Positions 54,441 to 64,000 of a DNA stretch of 64,000 nt are shown piece after piece (position 1 is the stretch's first letter; every line of letters starts with the position of its first letter). This DNA comes from Volutella citrinella (taxonomy: Eukaryota; Ascomycota; Sordariomycetes; Hypocreales; Nectriaceae), in contig JAWZSP010000005.1 of NCBI GenBank assembly GCA_034401135.1, forward strand, positions 1,240,001-1,304,000. The letters run 5' to 3'. Both the position numbers and the translations under genes were made by a program. The notes below the pieces were generated by a model that saw only the letters and a program-made list of their open reading frames with translations, was not told where the DNA came from and did no database searches.

Positions 54441-54999
54441 ATAAGCGTTTGCCGCCGTCCTGTTATTGTTGCGCACTTCCATCGATACCCACAGCCCTTC
54501 CTCCAACATAGCGATTTGCAATATTTGTAACGGGTCAGTTGTTTAGCTACATCAGCTACTATATAGCCTACATGAGCGACAGAGCAGCTCGAGCCTGTGG
54601 AAGACTGATCCCCAAGCGGTGGATAAATAGCAGTAATAGCACTTGCAACTCGCAGACCAGTCCACCACTATCGGCCTTGACGACGAGACCCGGGGCAATA
54701 GCTGCAACGTTTCGGATGAGCCGGTACGCTTAATCAATTGTTTTGGTGATGATTTGGTCGTCAGCCAGCCAGTTTGTCCTGGGTCTCTCTGATTTGATGC
54801 CAGCCGGGCAGCGCCAACTGCCCAGGGCCGTCACCAGCAGCTCCTACCTCAACCTCACCTTTTAATCAGCAGCAACGCAGCTACTCCTCTTCCTTCTTTC
54901 CCCAGTCATCACGTGCAAGTACGCCTGCCAAACTTCACAGCGATGATATAATCTCCTCTCAACAGTACTAATAGTTAAGAACAGCATACCCGCGTCGAG
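54441..54999. other. Intergenic region
   Basis: 3' end of the PCI-like gene and promoter of the BTB gene. No supported gene. Confidence 0.5.
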
Positions 55000-55950
55000 A
55001 TGGCACCTCCGAGGAAGCGACCTAGAACGCAACGAGCCTCGCCGCAAGTGGATCGAATCTCCTCGCTTCTCCACGCCGATCATCGAACCGCCTGGCTCGT
55101 CAAGTACGTCGGTTCCTTCGTCCCCCCTTCGTGAGTTTCGCTATACCCAGACTCGGGAGTTGCTGTTACCGCATCCTTTGCCCCCAAGAAGCACTCCTTC
55201 CCTTTGACCACCCCCTTGCTCTGCACACTCTCCGTTTCAACCTCGCCCGTTGAGAACACCTGGAAGCTTACGATTCTGTCTCGTTACAGGGGCGAAGACC
55301 AGACAGTCGAGCTCAAGGCAGGCGACGAGACATTCAAGGTGGCGCGGAGCGTCCTCACCCGTAACTCGGAGTATTTCGCAGGTTGCCTCAACGGACGCTT
55401 CAAGGAAGCTAAGAAGGGCGTCGTGCGCTTCGAGGATGTCGACCCTTATTACTTAGGACTCTATATCGGCCTCGCATGCAGCTATTCGTCCATCGTCCCA
55501 CACTCGCCGCCTCCACCAGCGGAACACCCAGAGGCGTCAGCCCCCAAAACGGCCTTGAGCGACTACATCGAAGTTTACAAGCTATGCGATCGCTTCATAA
55601 GCCCCGTCATGGGTGATTTCATGACAAAGTGCATTAGTACAGCCATTGGCGACGGCCATCGGGCTCTGTTTCGAGCAGAAGCAGATGAGGGCGTCCAGAC
55701 AGCCCACATGCGTGACTTTGCCAACGCTTACGAGGCCCTGGATGTCTCCCAGAAGGATCAGGGCGATATTACGGATATGCTCATCCGATACTTTTGCGAG
55801 GGCGTCAGTTACCAAACGTGGATAAAGTGTATGGAGGAGGTCGCAGGCCATCCGCTCTTCATCAGCCATGTGTCTCGCGGGTTTGCCCAGAAGCTCGCCG
55901 ATCTTCAAGGCACGCGGAAGCTACGACGGAAGGAGCTTAAAGGCCCCTGA
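55000..55950 (+). CDS. BTB/POZ domain protein
   Basis: Exons 55000-55103 and 55290-55950 give 254 aa. Exon 1 encodes a basic start (MAPPRKRPRTQRASPQ) and ends in LVK; the 186-nt intron starts GTACGT and ends TTACAG; exon 2 resumes GEDQTVELKAGDETFKVARS. The BTB fold is visible as ETFKVARSVLTRNSEYFAGC, FKEAKKGVVRFEDVDPYYLGLYI and LSDYIEVYKLCDRFISPVMGD. The family mediates dimerisation or recruits cullin-3 ligases; fungi have many stand-alone BTB proteins of unknown partner. The lysine/arginine-rich start may be a nuclear signal. An ATG at 55204 inside the intron region would give a 248-aa alternative without the basic N-terminus. Confidence 0.8.
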
Positions 55951-57367
55951 GGGCATTACCAAAAACAAAATTCCTAAAAATACATGCAATCGGGTCAATA
56001 TATGATTTGGGGCATGTTGTTCTTGGGGTTGGGTTGGGGGAGGGAGTTCGCCAGGGACGGGACACCAAAAACACAGCACAACTAGCTTCGAGAGTTTGAG
56101 GAAAAGCTGCGAGCCTAGTTGAAATCTTTCTGGTCGTATGTGATTGTGATGAAAACGCCGCCGGGACCTAGCTTTGAACCTCACTGTCGTTGGCTTTCCG
56201 ATGCAACCCGACCAGTGTCTTTGCGTGTATCCCTGCCAGGCGAGCCTAGGTGATTCCAAACTATATTTTTCGCATCCAGGCCTTGCCTATTTAATCGTCG
56301 GCAACACTCATTGAACTGGGCTGTGGGAAATGCTGTTAGGTTTAGCAGCAGCAGTTTTATGTCTATACAGACAGCATTACGCGGTTGCCCTCTATGCATA
56401 CCCACCATGTAAGAGGCACTGGCATAGCTTTTTAGAGCGTTCACGAGCTGCATCATTTGGCCAAGTGTATTTGTATTTTTTATATTTGTATTTGTGTTAT
56501 GTTATCCTACCGGGCAAATTCCCTCAAGCTGCTCCAGCCATTCAACTCGGACTCTGCTATCCCGGGCAGTGCGCGAGGGCATTTTTTCAAGGCTCTTGTG
56601 AGAACATGCTGCCGTGGCAGGGAATTCTGCACGCCAATCCGCATTGCACGGAACGTACCGGAATCCATCTGCGAGCATAGGCCATCCATCCAACGGCTAG
56701 GCTGGTCCAGAGTCGGGTGGCTTGGTTCCTCCAGAACTCCTCCTCGTCGAATGGAGCCGCGCTAAGCACTGTCGCGAGAGCCCCCAACTTCTTGGGGTCA
56801 ATTTTTGTGTCGTCGAGCAGCGGTTGGGCGGACATCAATCACCGTCCAGAGTTGGACCAAGGACAGGGCAGAAGCAGGTCTTTGGTGCAGGTTGGAACGG
56901 GGTGGGGCCGTGGCGTTCGGCATCTCGCAAAAGGGCTGGGGTAGGCAGCGCCGTCTGGGCCTTGGTAAGACCTCGGCATGAGCCAATGACATTCGCTCGG
57001 CATCGAAAACCGAGCCTCCGAGATCTGGAGCGAGCGAAATCCGAGGATAATGGAATGGGGGTTACCCGTTGTAAGTCGGTCAACTCAAGGGTAAATAAAG
57101 GGCTGCGAGTGCAGTCAGGCTATTCGGCGAAGCGGTGCACGCCAGCGCAGGAATTTTTGGTGTCCAATCCTTTGGAAGGCGGAGGGGTGGAGTGATGATG
57201 TGTTTGGTAGTCGGGCGAATATGCATGTGCATTTTCCGGACCCTGGTGTAGAATGTCGTGTGTATAGGCCACTCACTGGAGCCGCCGTTCTTTGTTGCAT
57301 CCATGGGTATATACGTTTGGGCGCGGAGCAGGTCACGCACGCCCGGTTTGTGGGCCGATTGCCTCAC
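55951..57367. other. Convergent intergenic region, 1.4 kb
   Basis: 3' ends of the BTB gene (+) and the small membrane-protein gene (-). Overlapping frames on both strands from 56330 to 57200 resemble nothing known. Confidence 0.45.
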
Positions 57368-57751
57368 TTATCGCTTCTCGTAGAATTCGACGGCCTTCTC
57401 AAGCTCGTTGAGGCTTGAGCGGTCTCCGTAGAGGTTCAGCAGCATCTCGTTGCGCTCCTTGAGGGCGGCGGCTTCGCGCTCCATGGCCTCGGCCTGGGCA
57501 ATCCGGCGGTTGTTGGCCCCGTCAAGGTACGTCTTGACGCCGTAGCCGACGACGACAACGGCAGCAACAGGCTTGACCCTGCTTTTATATTAGCCAACGG
57601 CTCATTCGGCAACATGTCTCTCGGCGGACAGGGCGAATTCTTACCATCCCATCGGCATCTTCTTTCGAGGGCGGAGGAGAGGGACGATGTTGGGGTGGAC
57701 TCGGGCAGCGGTCGAGAAGGGCTGCTGCTGCTGGCCGAACGGTCGCGTCAT
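57368..57751 (-). CDS. Small predicted mitochondrial single-pass membrane protein
   Basis: Exons 57645-57751 and 57368-57578 (complement) give 105 aa. The start MTRPFGQQQQPFSTAAR follows a good CACC context. The first ~35 residues are Arg/Ser/Pro rich without acidic residues, like a mitochondrial presequence, and end RPRKKMPMGW. The intron joins tg to g (Trp) and leads into a hydrophobic segment VKPVAAVVVVGYGVKTYL at about 37-54. The rest is a charged helix (RRIAQAEAMEREAAALKERN ... LNELEKAVEFYEKR) that looks like a coiled coil. A small subunit or assembly factor of an inner-membrane complex is plausible, but I cannot name it. The frame remains open upstream to a TTG at 57841. Confidence 0.72.
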
Positions 57752-59711
57752 GGTGTAGGTTGTCGAAGGGAAAGACGGGGAGAAAAGGCGACGGAGTGTT
57801 GGAGGGTTGAGGAGCCGGGCGTAGTTCTCGCTGGCGTCCAAATGAGCTACTAACCGCAGTCGGTAGGCAGCTGTTGTCGGGGTAGGCGGGTAAATGCAAG
57901 AGCGTGCGTATGGGCGTTGGCGTGTGAATGGATATGTGTATCCGAGCAGTCAAGGGATGGGATGGTCGAGTATGGAGTAATTATAAACGGGAGGGAAACC
58001 CAAAGCGGAGGAGGGGCGGGAAGCTTCAAGGTGATATTATATACATCTGTCTCTGGAGGCTGAGGCAAGGAGCAAGGAAGGGAAATAGCTTGCATTTCTG
58101 TCTAGCTGGCCGGGCAGGCCTCAGGTCACCGGCAAGCAATGGTGGAATTGCACATCGCCTAGATTTCCCGTGTCATTGGGGCACGAGAGCAGCCAGATCG
58201 GCTATGGCAGCATCCCATCGAACCACCGTCGGGTTTTGGCGCTGGGCCATGGGCCGGCTTGGGTGGAGCAGTGGTGTGTTCCATTGCGTCGAGCTGCGTC
58301 ACAGGAGACGGGAGGCACCACCCTCCCACTGGCAGCTTCAGCCTTCAGGGCGGGCTATTTGGGGGGCTTCCTGGGCCCACCCACGTTGTGTACGTACAGC
58401 GTATTACCACTCCTGACCGTTTCGATGTACCCCGGCGGCGCGGGGCGGGGCGGCAGTGCATCGCCGGGTACTTTGTGTAGACGCAAGGCGTAGGTCCAGA
58501 CCCGGAGTCGAGTACCGGTCGGGTACCCGCTGATGGCTGCGCCTCTGTCCCATCTGCCAGTACCTTGGTCTGTCTCGTGTCCTCCCCGGGTACGCTCGTT
58601 GGCTTCTACCGGGAGTTCTCGCCCAGTAATGCTGGATGGGTTGATGTGTGGGGGAGGGGGCCCGGGAGCGCTATCCCCGCTGCAGGAGCTCCCCGGGGCA
58701 AGACAGTGAGACCGTGTGGCATGATTCTGGTGGTGGCCTGTCTTGTGTCTTTTACAGTAATAATTATCACCTAGGTGGCCGATGATGGATTTGGGCTCAT
58801 CATGGTTAGGGCCTCGCGCGTAACTGACTTGATGCACTTTTTGGCCGCCTTGAACACGCTCCCAGACGACATTGCGGTCTGTTTGAGCACAAAGGTGGTT
58901 TACGGAACAAACAGGAACAAGCACGGAGTTGCATCTGCGGTTACGGACGGACACTGGAGCGGCGGCCTTCTCCCCGCCCAGACAGTCACCTTGCGGACGG
59001 CCTCGCTGGGCACACAAGACAACGCCAGCGTTTATTCACTGATGAGGCCCGCGACCGAAGCCACTCGTACTGCAATGCTACGCGCAAAGGGGTGTGCCAC
59101 TGGTTGCCGGCTAATGGTAGATGACAGCTCCTGCGGTCTTGGTCTCGTGTCGACGAATTCCCACGCCAACCAGGACTCGTCTGCAACTCTGTTCTGCTTC
59201 TGTTTCCGGTCGGATGCACTCCCACCCAAAGTCCAATTGTGTCGCAGCCTGTCACTGTCCATCAGCCCAGCGTGCATCGCCCGCCAGACTCTCGGCCACT
59301 TTCCGTGCCTGCGATGCCCTGCATGTCCATCCCCCGCATTTTGATCCTCCCCTCCCCATGCTGCCGTGCATCGTTGCTGCCCACCTGGGGGAACAGCCCG
59401 CCAATCTTCACTCCGCACCTCATCCCCTTCCCGGCCTGGAGCTGCCCGTGTCTGCTGTCAACCTTGAGGCCCTTGCATGTTTCCTTTTTTCCAACAAGCC
59501 ACGTCTGTGATGTTCTGTCTCGACCAAAGCACCTGTAGCCTGCCTGATGCCGGCATTGCTGCATATGTCCATGTTGCTCGGTCTTTGCCCGACCAAGCAG
59601 CAGCTGCCTGCTTCTCCTGCGTACCTCTGTTGAAATGTCGGCAACTTATGTCCCCAGCACCCTCAAACCCTCCCCCCGGCCCGGCGGTCAAGCACACGCT
59701 TCGTCTTCATC
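57752..59711. other. 2-kb region without a supported gene
   Basis: Promoter side of the small membrane-protein gene. Long GC-rich open frames occur on both strands (for example 58355-59017 -, 59477-60028 +) but overlap each other and match no protein. Nothing else is recognised. Confidence 0.45.
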
Positions 59712-60743
59712 TTATCGAACGGTTGACGTGCCAGACATGGCCCGAGTCGGCCTGTAGACCCAATCATGTTTTCCAACGCCTCCGAGATATCCTATCGTCC
59801 GGAGTATCATGTCCTCGTTGCCGGGGAGCCCAAAGCGACTCGTATGCTCTTCCTCGTCGGTCCTATCAGGTGAAACGCTTCGATACTTGTCGACCCAATC
59901 CTGCCATGTCTGATCCCAGGACTGAGTGCTTAGCATGGCCGTCTCGACAAAACAGCCCTCCTGGTACATCAGCCACAGGTTGGCCAGCGCCGCTGTCAGA
60001 AACTCCAACGCGCGCTCTGGTGGGATAACCATGTGCCATTCAACCAGTCGCCTCATCTCAAACTGGCGCCACATCTCTGCCTTGATGAGGAACTGCATGA
60101 CAAAATCAACCAGTTTCCAGCTCGGTCCTCCCGGCATGATGGAGAAGCTGGGTTCCAGATACTTGTGCAGCGATCGGGGACATGCCAACCAGCCGTCATT
60201 CTTGGGAAGCACCTGGTCCAGACGCTCCCGCGCTCGCCCGAGTTCTGCATTGAATGTCCGCTTTTCCGTACTCAAGTTCCGGCGCTCGCATCCCTTCACA
60301 AAGTCCCCAAACGCATCCCGGACCGGCGGTGAGTCGAGAAACGATATGAGAAGCTGTGACTTGACGCCCAGCTCAGCGTCCGTCAGAGGTCCTGGATGTA
60401 GCCGTTCCATGATTGCTTCAGCGAAAGTCCATCGGTATTCCGCAACAGGGATCCCGTAAATGCTTCTGGCCCCGTCGAACAAGAAAGTGGCTGGCTTTTC
60501 AAGAATCAGATCCCGATGATGCTGGCTCCATCGTTCGTTTTCCCCAGTTCCACGACCAGGGTTGGAGTTTAGTATCCGGTGCTGCACTCCCCATTTGCGT
60601 GTCAATAATCCCCGCTGCCGAACGCAAAAGGCATTGTTCGGTCGCGGATCATTCATGCAAATTTCCTCTTTCGCTAAAGTCGGCAGTTGCATCCTTAGAT
60701 TTAGATCTGTAGTGTTGTGGCCCTTGGCGTTGTGAAGTTGCAT
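59712..60743 (-). CDS. Unknown protein, possibly lineage-specific
   Basis: Intronless, 343 aa from the first ATG; a later ATG (Met30, MNDPRPNNAFCVRQRG) is an alternative start. I do not recognise a family. The protein is mostly helical and Trp rich (about 13 Trp), with blocks such as FLFDGARSIYGIPVAEYRW, LLISFLDSPPVRDAFGDFVK, GGPSWKLVDFVMQFLIKAEMW and WDQTWQDWVDKYRSV. There is no signal peptide, membrane segment or catalytic motif that I can see. Coding potential is supported by length, by a frame clearly longer than its shadows, and by biochemically sensible composition. It lies just 3' of DIM-5 on the same strand, separated by about 0.8 kb. Confidence 0.6.
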   Translation of the reverse strand: MQLHNAKGHNTTDLNLRMQLPTLAKEEICMNDPRPNNAFCVRQRGLLTRKWGVQHRILNSNPGRGTGENERWSQHHRDLILEKPATFLFDGARSIYGIPVAEYRWTFAEAIMERLHPGPLTDAELGVKSQLLISFLDSPPVRDAFGDFVKGCERRNLSTEKRTFNAELGRARERLDQVLPKNDGWLACPRSLHKYLEPSFSIMPGGPSWKLVDFVMQFLIKAEMWRQFEMRRLVEWHMVIPPERALEFLTAALANLWLMYQEGCFVETAMLSTQSWDQTWQDWVDKYRSVSPDRTDEEEHTSRFGLPGNEDMILRTIGYLGGVGKHDWVYRPTRAMSGTSTVR

Positions 60744-61554
60744 GTTCCTTGGGTAAGTAGGTGTGAGTCGTATAGCAATCTCGCATCAGGCCGCTAAATA
60801 GGCGGTGTTTTTGACTGTTTGTAGCTACGTAGATAGATAATATATATATGCCGTAAAGCAACGTAACGTACAAAGCAAATTTGTCTTTACAGATATGAAA
60901 CCAACCTTCGTTTGATGAATGTACGGCAGCTGACTTATAAGCGACTACCCGGGTTTCAAGGTCATCGTGTCCTGTGGCAAAAGCAGTATTCTCCAAGAAC
61001 TGGTTTGTTAGTGTCCCAACCACGCCGGTGTGTTCAACTACACACCTATATGGGTTTAGCTCCCAGCCTTTGGAACAGACTTCGCACACAAAGAGTCACA
61101 ACTGTACCGTAGTACAGTACAGCGTCTTGGCTACGAGTTTAAAAGAAGCGTGAACACAAGGGTGATTCTCCAGCGACTGAAGTTTTCCTCCCTTCTGCAA
61201 AGTAGTCCAATATTCACCATTGCACGGGATGATAACAAAGAGCAAGCGGACAATCCTATATGAGATTGAGCAAGATAGATGCCTCGATCTCTAATTCCCT
61301 ACCCAACAACCACGCTCGGCAACCTGCCTTGCCAGTCTCCCCTACCCTTGCTCTTCAGCTAGCCGAAATATGACACCGTGACCTCATCATGAGGATCGTC
61401 CCGCCTATAGCTCGATCGGTTGGGCGGCTTAAACGGCACCTTGCCCGATCACGGGATTATCTCCACTCAGGTGGGAAACTTGAACAAATTGCATGACATC
61501 TCGACCAGAGTGCTACGTTCTCAGTCTATAACACGATTGAAGGTGGTGGGAGCG
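60744..61554. other. Intergenic region
   Basis: 3' end of DIM-5 and promoter of the unknown gene. An open frame at 60649-61089 (-) overlaps the unknown gene in another frame and is not supported. A palindromic GTACTGTACTACGGTAC-like stretch lies near 61105-61123. Confidence 0.45.
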
Positions 61555-62688
61555 TCACCATAAGAACTTGCGGCAGTTTTTGCTGCCACACAGGCACCTC
61601 GTCATATGGCCGTCCAGATTCTCGGGCTCCTCGTTTTCGTGTGCAGCTCCATCGACGTAGTCGAATGTCAGCTCCTCTCCCATGGGGATGTCCTTGATGG
61701 CAAAAAACGCCAGGTCGTGAATGTGTTTGTCGGCATGGTCGCCGACGCGTGCAAAGATTCGCATGTTTGGATCGCACGAATGGTTGACGAACCGCGTAGG
61801 GCCAGCCATGAACTCCCCGTCAACCTCAAGCGGCGGGCCCTTGAGCCTAGGGTCGAGCGAGTCCGCCGTAGTGAACTTGTCAAGGGCGAAAAGATAGACG
61901 TCCTTTCGCTGAGAAATGGCTGACTCTGACCGGCGCCGGTCTGCCTCACTCGAGGTGATGACTTCGCCCAGATATCGATCAACGAACTGCGCCTTTTTAA
62001 TTGAGGCAGTTGATCGCACACCTACGCATGGCAGAGCCCGTCAGTATAACTCGTGAGCAATGTGTCGCCAGAATTTTGTATTTTCAACGCACCCCATCCA
62101 CGATCTTCAGTTCGAAAGATTTGGAGCGGAACCCGTCGGCCCCGTTCAACGACACGGTTGGGACAGTCGTTGCTACAGCTGCACCCATGGTGGCACTCGT
62201 ATATGGGAGCTTTGGAGTCGAGAAACCTAGAGCGGAGGAGGCCGGCCTTGGACCCATGGGCGTGATAGGCATATGATTTCTTGCTCCGGTACTCCTCCTC
62301 CTCCTTCTCAAACCCATCTTCATCTTCATCTTCCTCTTCGTCTAGATCCGCTAGGCACAGACAGGTCGTATATTGGCAACCGCTGTCATCGTCACAGGTG
62401 CAGCCGCTGCGGAAACTATCCTCGGCCAGCTCAACTCCGTTGCCAAGTACCATTCTGTCAATGAACCGAAAGTTGCCAGGGAGGACGTGGTCATCAACCT
62501 CATTCACCACAGTCACGGGGTTGTCCTTGTGCGTCGAAAATGCTCTTATTTGGCACCATTGGCAGTTCGCATCTTCGCTATCCTGCGTGGGTTAGGTGTT
62601 TGTTTTGAACATCAGGGCCGCTTATGCGGTTGACTTGGCATACCGGTTTGCCATGATTGAAGAAATGGTGCTCAGTGGCGTGCTCCAT
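61555..62688 (-). CDS. dim-5: Histone H3 lysine-9 methyltransferase DIM-5/KMT1
   Basis: Exons 62644-62688, 62093-62582 and 61555-62021 (complement) give 333 aa. The 15-codon first exon (MEHATEHHFFNHGKP) matches the Neurospora DIM-5 start. Pre-SET: GCTCDDDSGCQYTTCLC and YECHHGCSCSNDCPNRVVERG, the nine-cysteine zinc cluster, separated by an acidic insert (DLDEEEDEDEDGFEKEEEEY) longer than I recall for Neurospora. SET: GWG at intron 2, then FVDRYLGEVITSSEADRR, KDVYLFALDKF, FVNHSCDPNMRIFAR and EELTFDYVDG. Post-SET: CLCGSKNCRKFLW. The enzyme trimethylates H3K9, which recruits HP1 and, in Neurospora, directs DNA methylation and silencing of repeats. Introns fall between domains. All visible catalytic and zinc residues are present, so it should be active. 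Confidence 0.96.
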
Positions 62689-64000
62689 GGTTGTTGAACA
62701 AGGCCCTGTCGGGGAAAGGATTTGGTGCTGGGTGTCAAGGGTACTGTGCACCTTGGGTTGCTTGTCGACTGCAAAATCTCCCTTGTACCCAGAACGTGCG
62801 TATCTTCATGCACTCAATTCTCATGGAGAGGTTACTTCGAGGCAGAACCCAGAGGTCCAAACAAGCTCAGGCCCTTGCCGCGAGAGCCCAGAGGTGCCAG
62901 GCTAGATGGTGGAGGCGATGAATTACTATTAGGCGAAGAGAGAGGCTCAAGCTGTTGAGATGCGCAACGACATAGTCCTGAGGCAGTGAGCCCAGGCTGG
63001 TGATAGTGAGTCTAGGGTGGGTATGGTGGTGGAGGTGGCAGGCAGCTCCAAAATTTGGGGTTCAATAGAGGTCCCCCATTGGGTGGCGGGGTTAGAGCCT
63101 AAAAATGGAAACCCTCCAGGGGTAGCTGGTGCTGGCTCGGAAATGCATGCTGGCCCTTTTGGTACAGAGTTGAGAGGCACGGATAGTGACAAGAGTGGGT
63201 AAGGTATGGAACTCCCCCAAATAAGACCAGCTTGCCAGTAGGAACTCGTCAATAGGATGCCCGCCTGAGACAAACCTGGCCAGTGCTGGCGGCAAGTATG
63301 GCGGGGGAGGGGAGGGAGGGGAGAAGGTCTCGGGATGTCCACCAGCGGACGGTGGGATAGCCTGCCTTGCCTGCCATGTGACGGTGACGGATGAGAGCCC
63401 GAGCTCTGGACTCCTGGATTTTCGGCTTGGGTACGAGGGGGCTGAAATCTGGGACCGCCAACAGAAACGTGCACCCACGACGTCCCTGCTAGCCCCAAGC
63501 CTATCTCAGGTCGCATATGGGGGCATCAGGGCATCGGGGCATCGCATTCTGCACCACCATCGGGCGCTGCATCACTCACTGCTCTCCGGTTGCAGCACGA
63601 AACTCACTGCACATGCACACATATGTATCACTGAAGCAAGACCTGCGATGATATCCCCGGCCGGCAGCTGTGATCCAGCGGAACGCACCCAACCCCGCTG
63701 GGCAATACATAGTAGGGAGTTGGCAGTGCCGCGTCATGAGTTCGCAACGCCTCGAATCATGAATGGCTGGACAGTTTTGGGGAAACCCAAAAGTAGAAGA
63801 GGCTCGGAAGGCTTGCGCCCCAACCAAACCTGGCCAACCATCCAACGCGCGCGGTCCTATTCCCCTTGGCCGGGTGGGTAGCCCTGGCCTGCAGCGCATC
63901 CTGCGGTTGGAGGGTTTATCAGAGTGAGAAGTTAAGGTAGGTTTGGTAAGGTAGGTAGCAGTAGTCGGTTACTGCAGCAGGCCGGCCACCTTGCTTAGGT
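62689..64000. other. Region upstream of DIM-5 to the window end
   Basis: Promoter of DIM-5 at left; no supported gene in the remaining 1.3 kb. Open frames at 62947-63516 (-) and 63378-63881 (+) overlap each other and match nothing known. GGTAGG-type short repeats occur near 63936-63959. Confidence 0.45.

Noticed and set aside
60649..61089. 146-codon frame overlapping the unknown gene's 5' end
   Set aside because: It overlaps a longer, more protein-like frame and has no recognisable domain.
1..64000. Transposons, RIP-degraded repeats, secondary-metabolite clusters, CRISPR, viral insertions
   Set aside because: No transposase, reverse transcriptase, terminal repeat, AT-rich mutated block, PKS/NRPS/terpene gene or virus-like gene was seen; the genes are ordinary housekeeping types.

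Overview
The window is a stretch of a filamentous ascomycete nuclear chromosome. The evidence is 50-220 nt spliceosomal introns with GTRNGT donors and CTAAC-like branch sites, two nuclear tRNA genes with introns beside the anticodon, and Pezizomycotina-type proteins (a DIM-5 histone H3 lysine-9 methyltransferase, a class II aldolase, a BCS1 AAA ATPase). The protein sequences and GC-rich third codon positions look like Sordariomycetes, probably Hypocreales; this is judged by eye, not by a search.

Layout, left to right: the 3' end of a small fungal 2EXR/F-box-like gene (1-590); retromer VPS35 (1412-4253, +); a transferrin-receptor/M28-like type II membrane protein (5379-8167, +); a Dap1/MAPR haem protein (8622-9204, -); tRNA-Ala(UGC) (10236-10325, -); a NADAR protein (10967-11706, +); TIM44 (-) and mitochondrial uS11 (+), divergent from one short promoter; a PPPDE/DeSI-type isopeptidase (15200-16009, -); OLA1 (16907-18448, +); a conserved-looking protein of unknown function (18934-20746, -); a 3.4-kb gap; a VPS9-ankyrin-PX protein (24169-28203, -); an amino-acid permease (29546-31432, -); a PARG-type macrodomain protein (32604-33701, -); BCS1 (34182-35579, -); tRNA-Ile(AAU) (36161-36256, -); fructose-bisphosphate aldolase (38346-39623, +); an OSH4/KES1-type oxysterol-binding protein (40342-41658, -); an ankyrin protein (42542-45004, -); MIX23/Cid2 (45959-46599, +); the NatA auxiliary subunit (47512-50079, +); a sphingoid base kinase (51225-52960, +); a CSN8/PSMD8-domain protein (53263-54440, +); a BTB protein (55000-55950, +); a small predicted mitochondrial membrane protein (57368-57751, -); an unknown intronless gene (59712-60743, -); and DIM-5 (61555-62688, -).

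This is mostly housekeeping sequence. Two themes recur. One is endosome and membrane traffic: VPS35, the TfR-like protein, the VPS9-PX protein and the oxysterol-binding protein. The other is mitochondrial biogenesis: TIM44, uS11m, BCS1, MIX23 and the small 105-aa protein. I see no transposon, secondary-metabolite cluster, virus-derived sequence or CRISPR array, and no clearly novel multigene system. The observations most worth checking are tandem in-frame splice acceptors (VPS35, TIM44), two genes whose coding sequence appears to begin with the same 8-nt exon, a tRNA-Ile(AAU) on a UAU-like body, and two ADP-ribose-related proteins with unusual extra sequence. Exon coordinates were built by hand from splice signals, frame continuity and remembered family sequence. 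They are exact in arithmetic but not confirmed by RNA.
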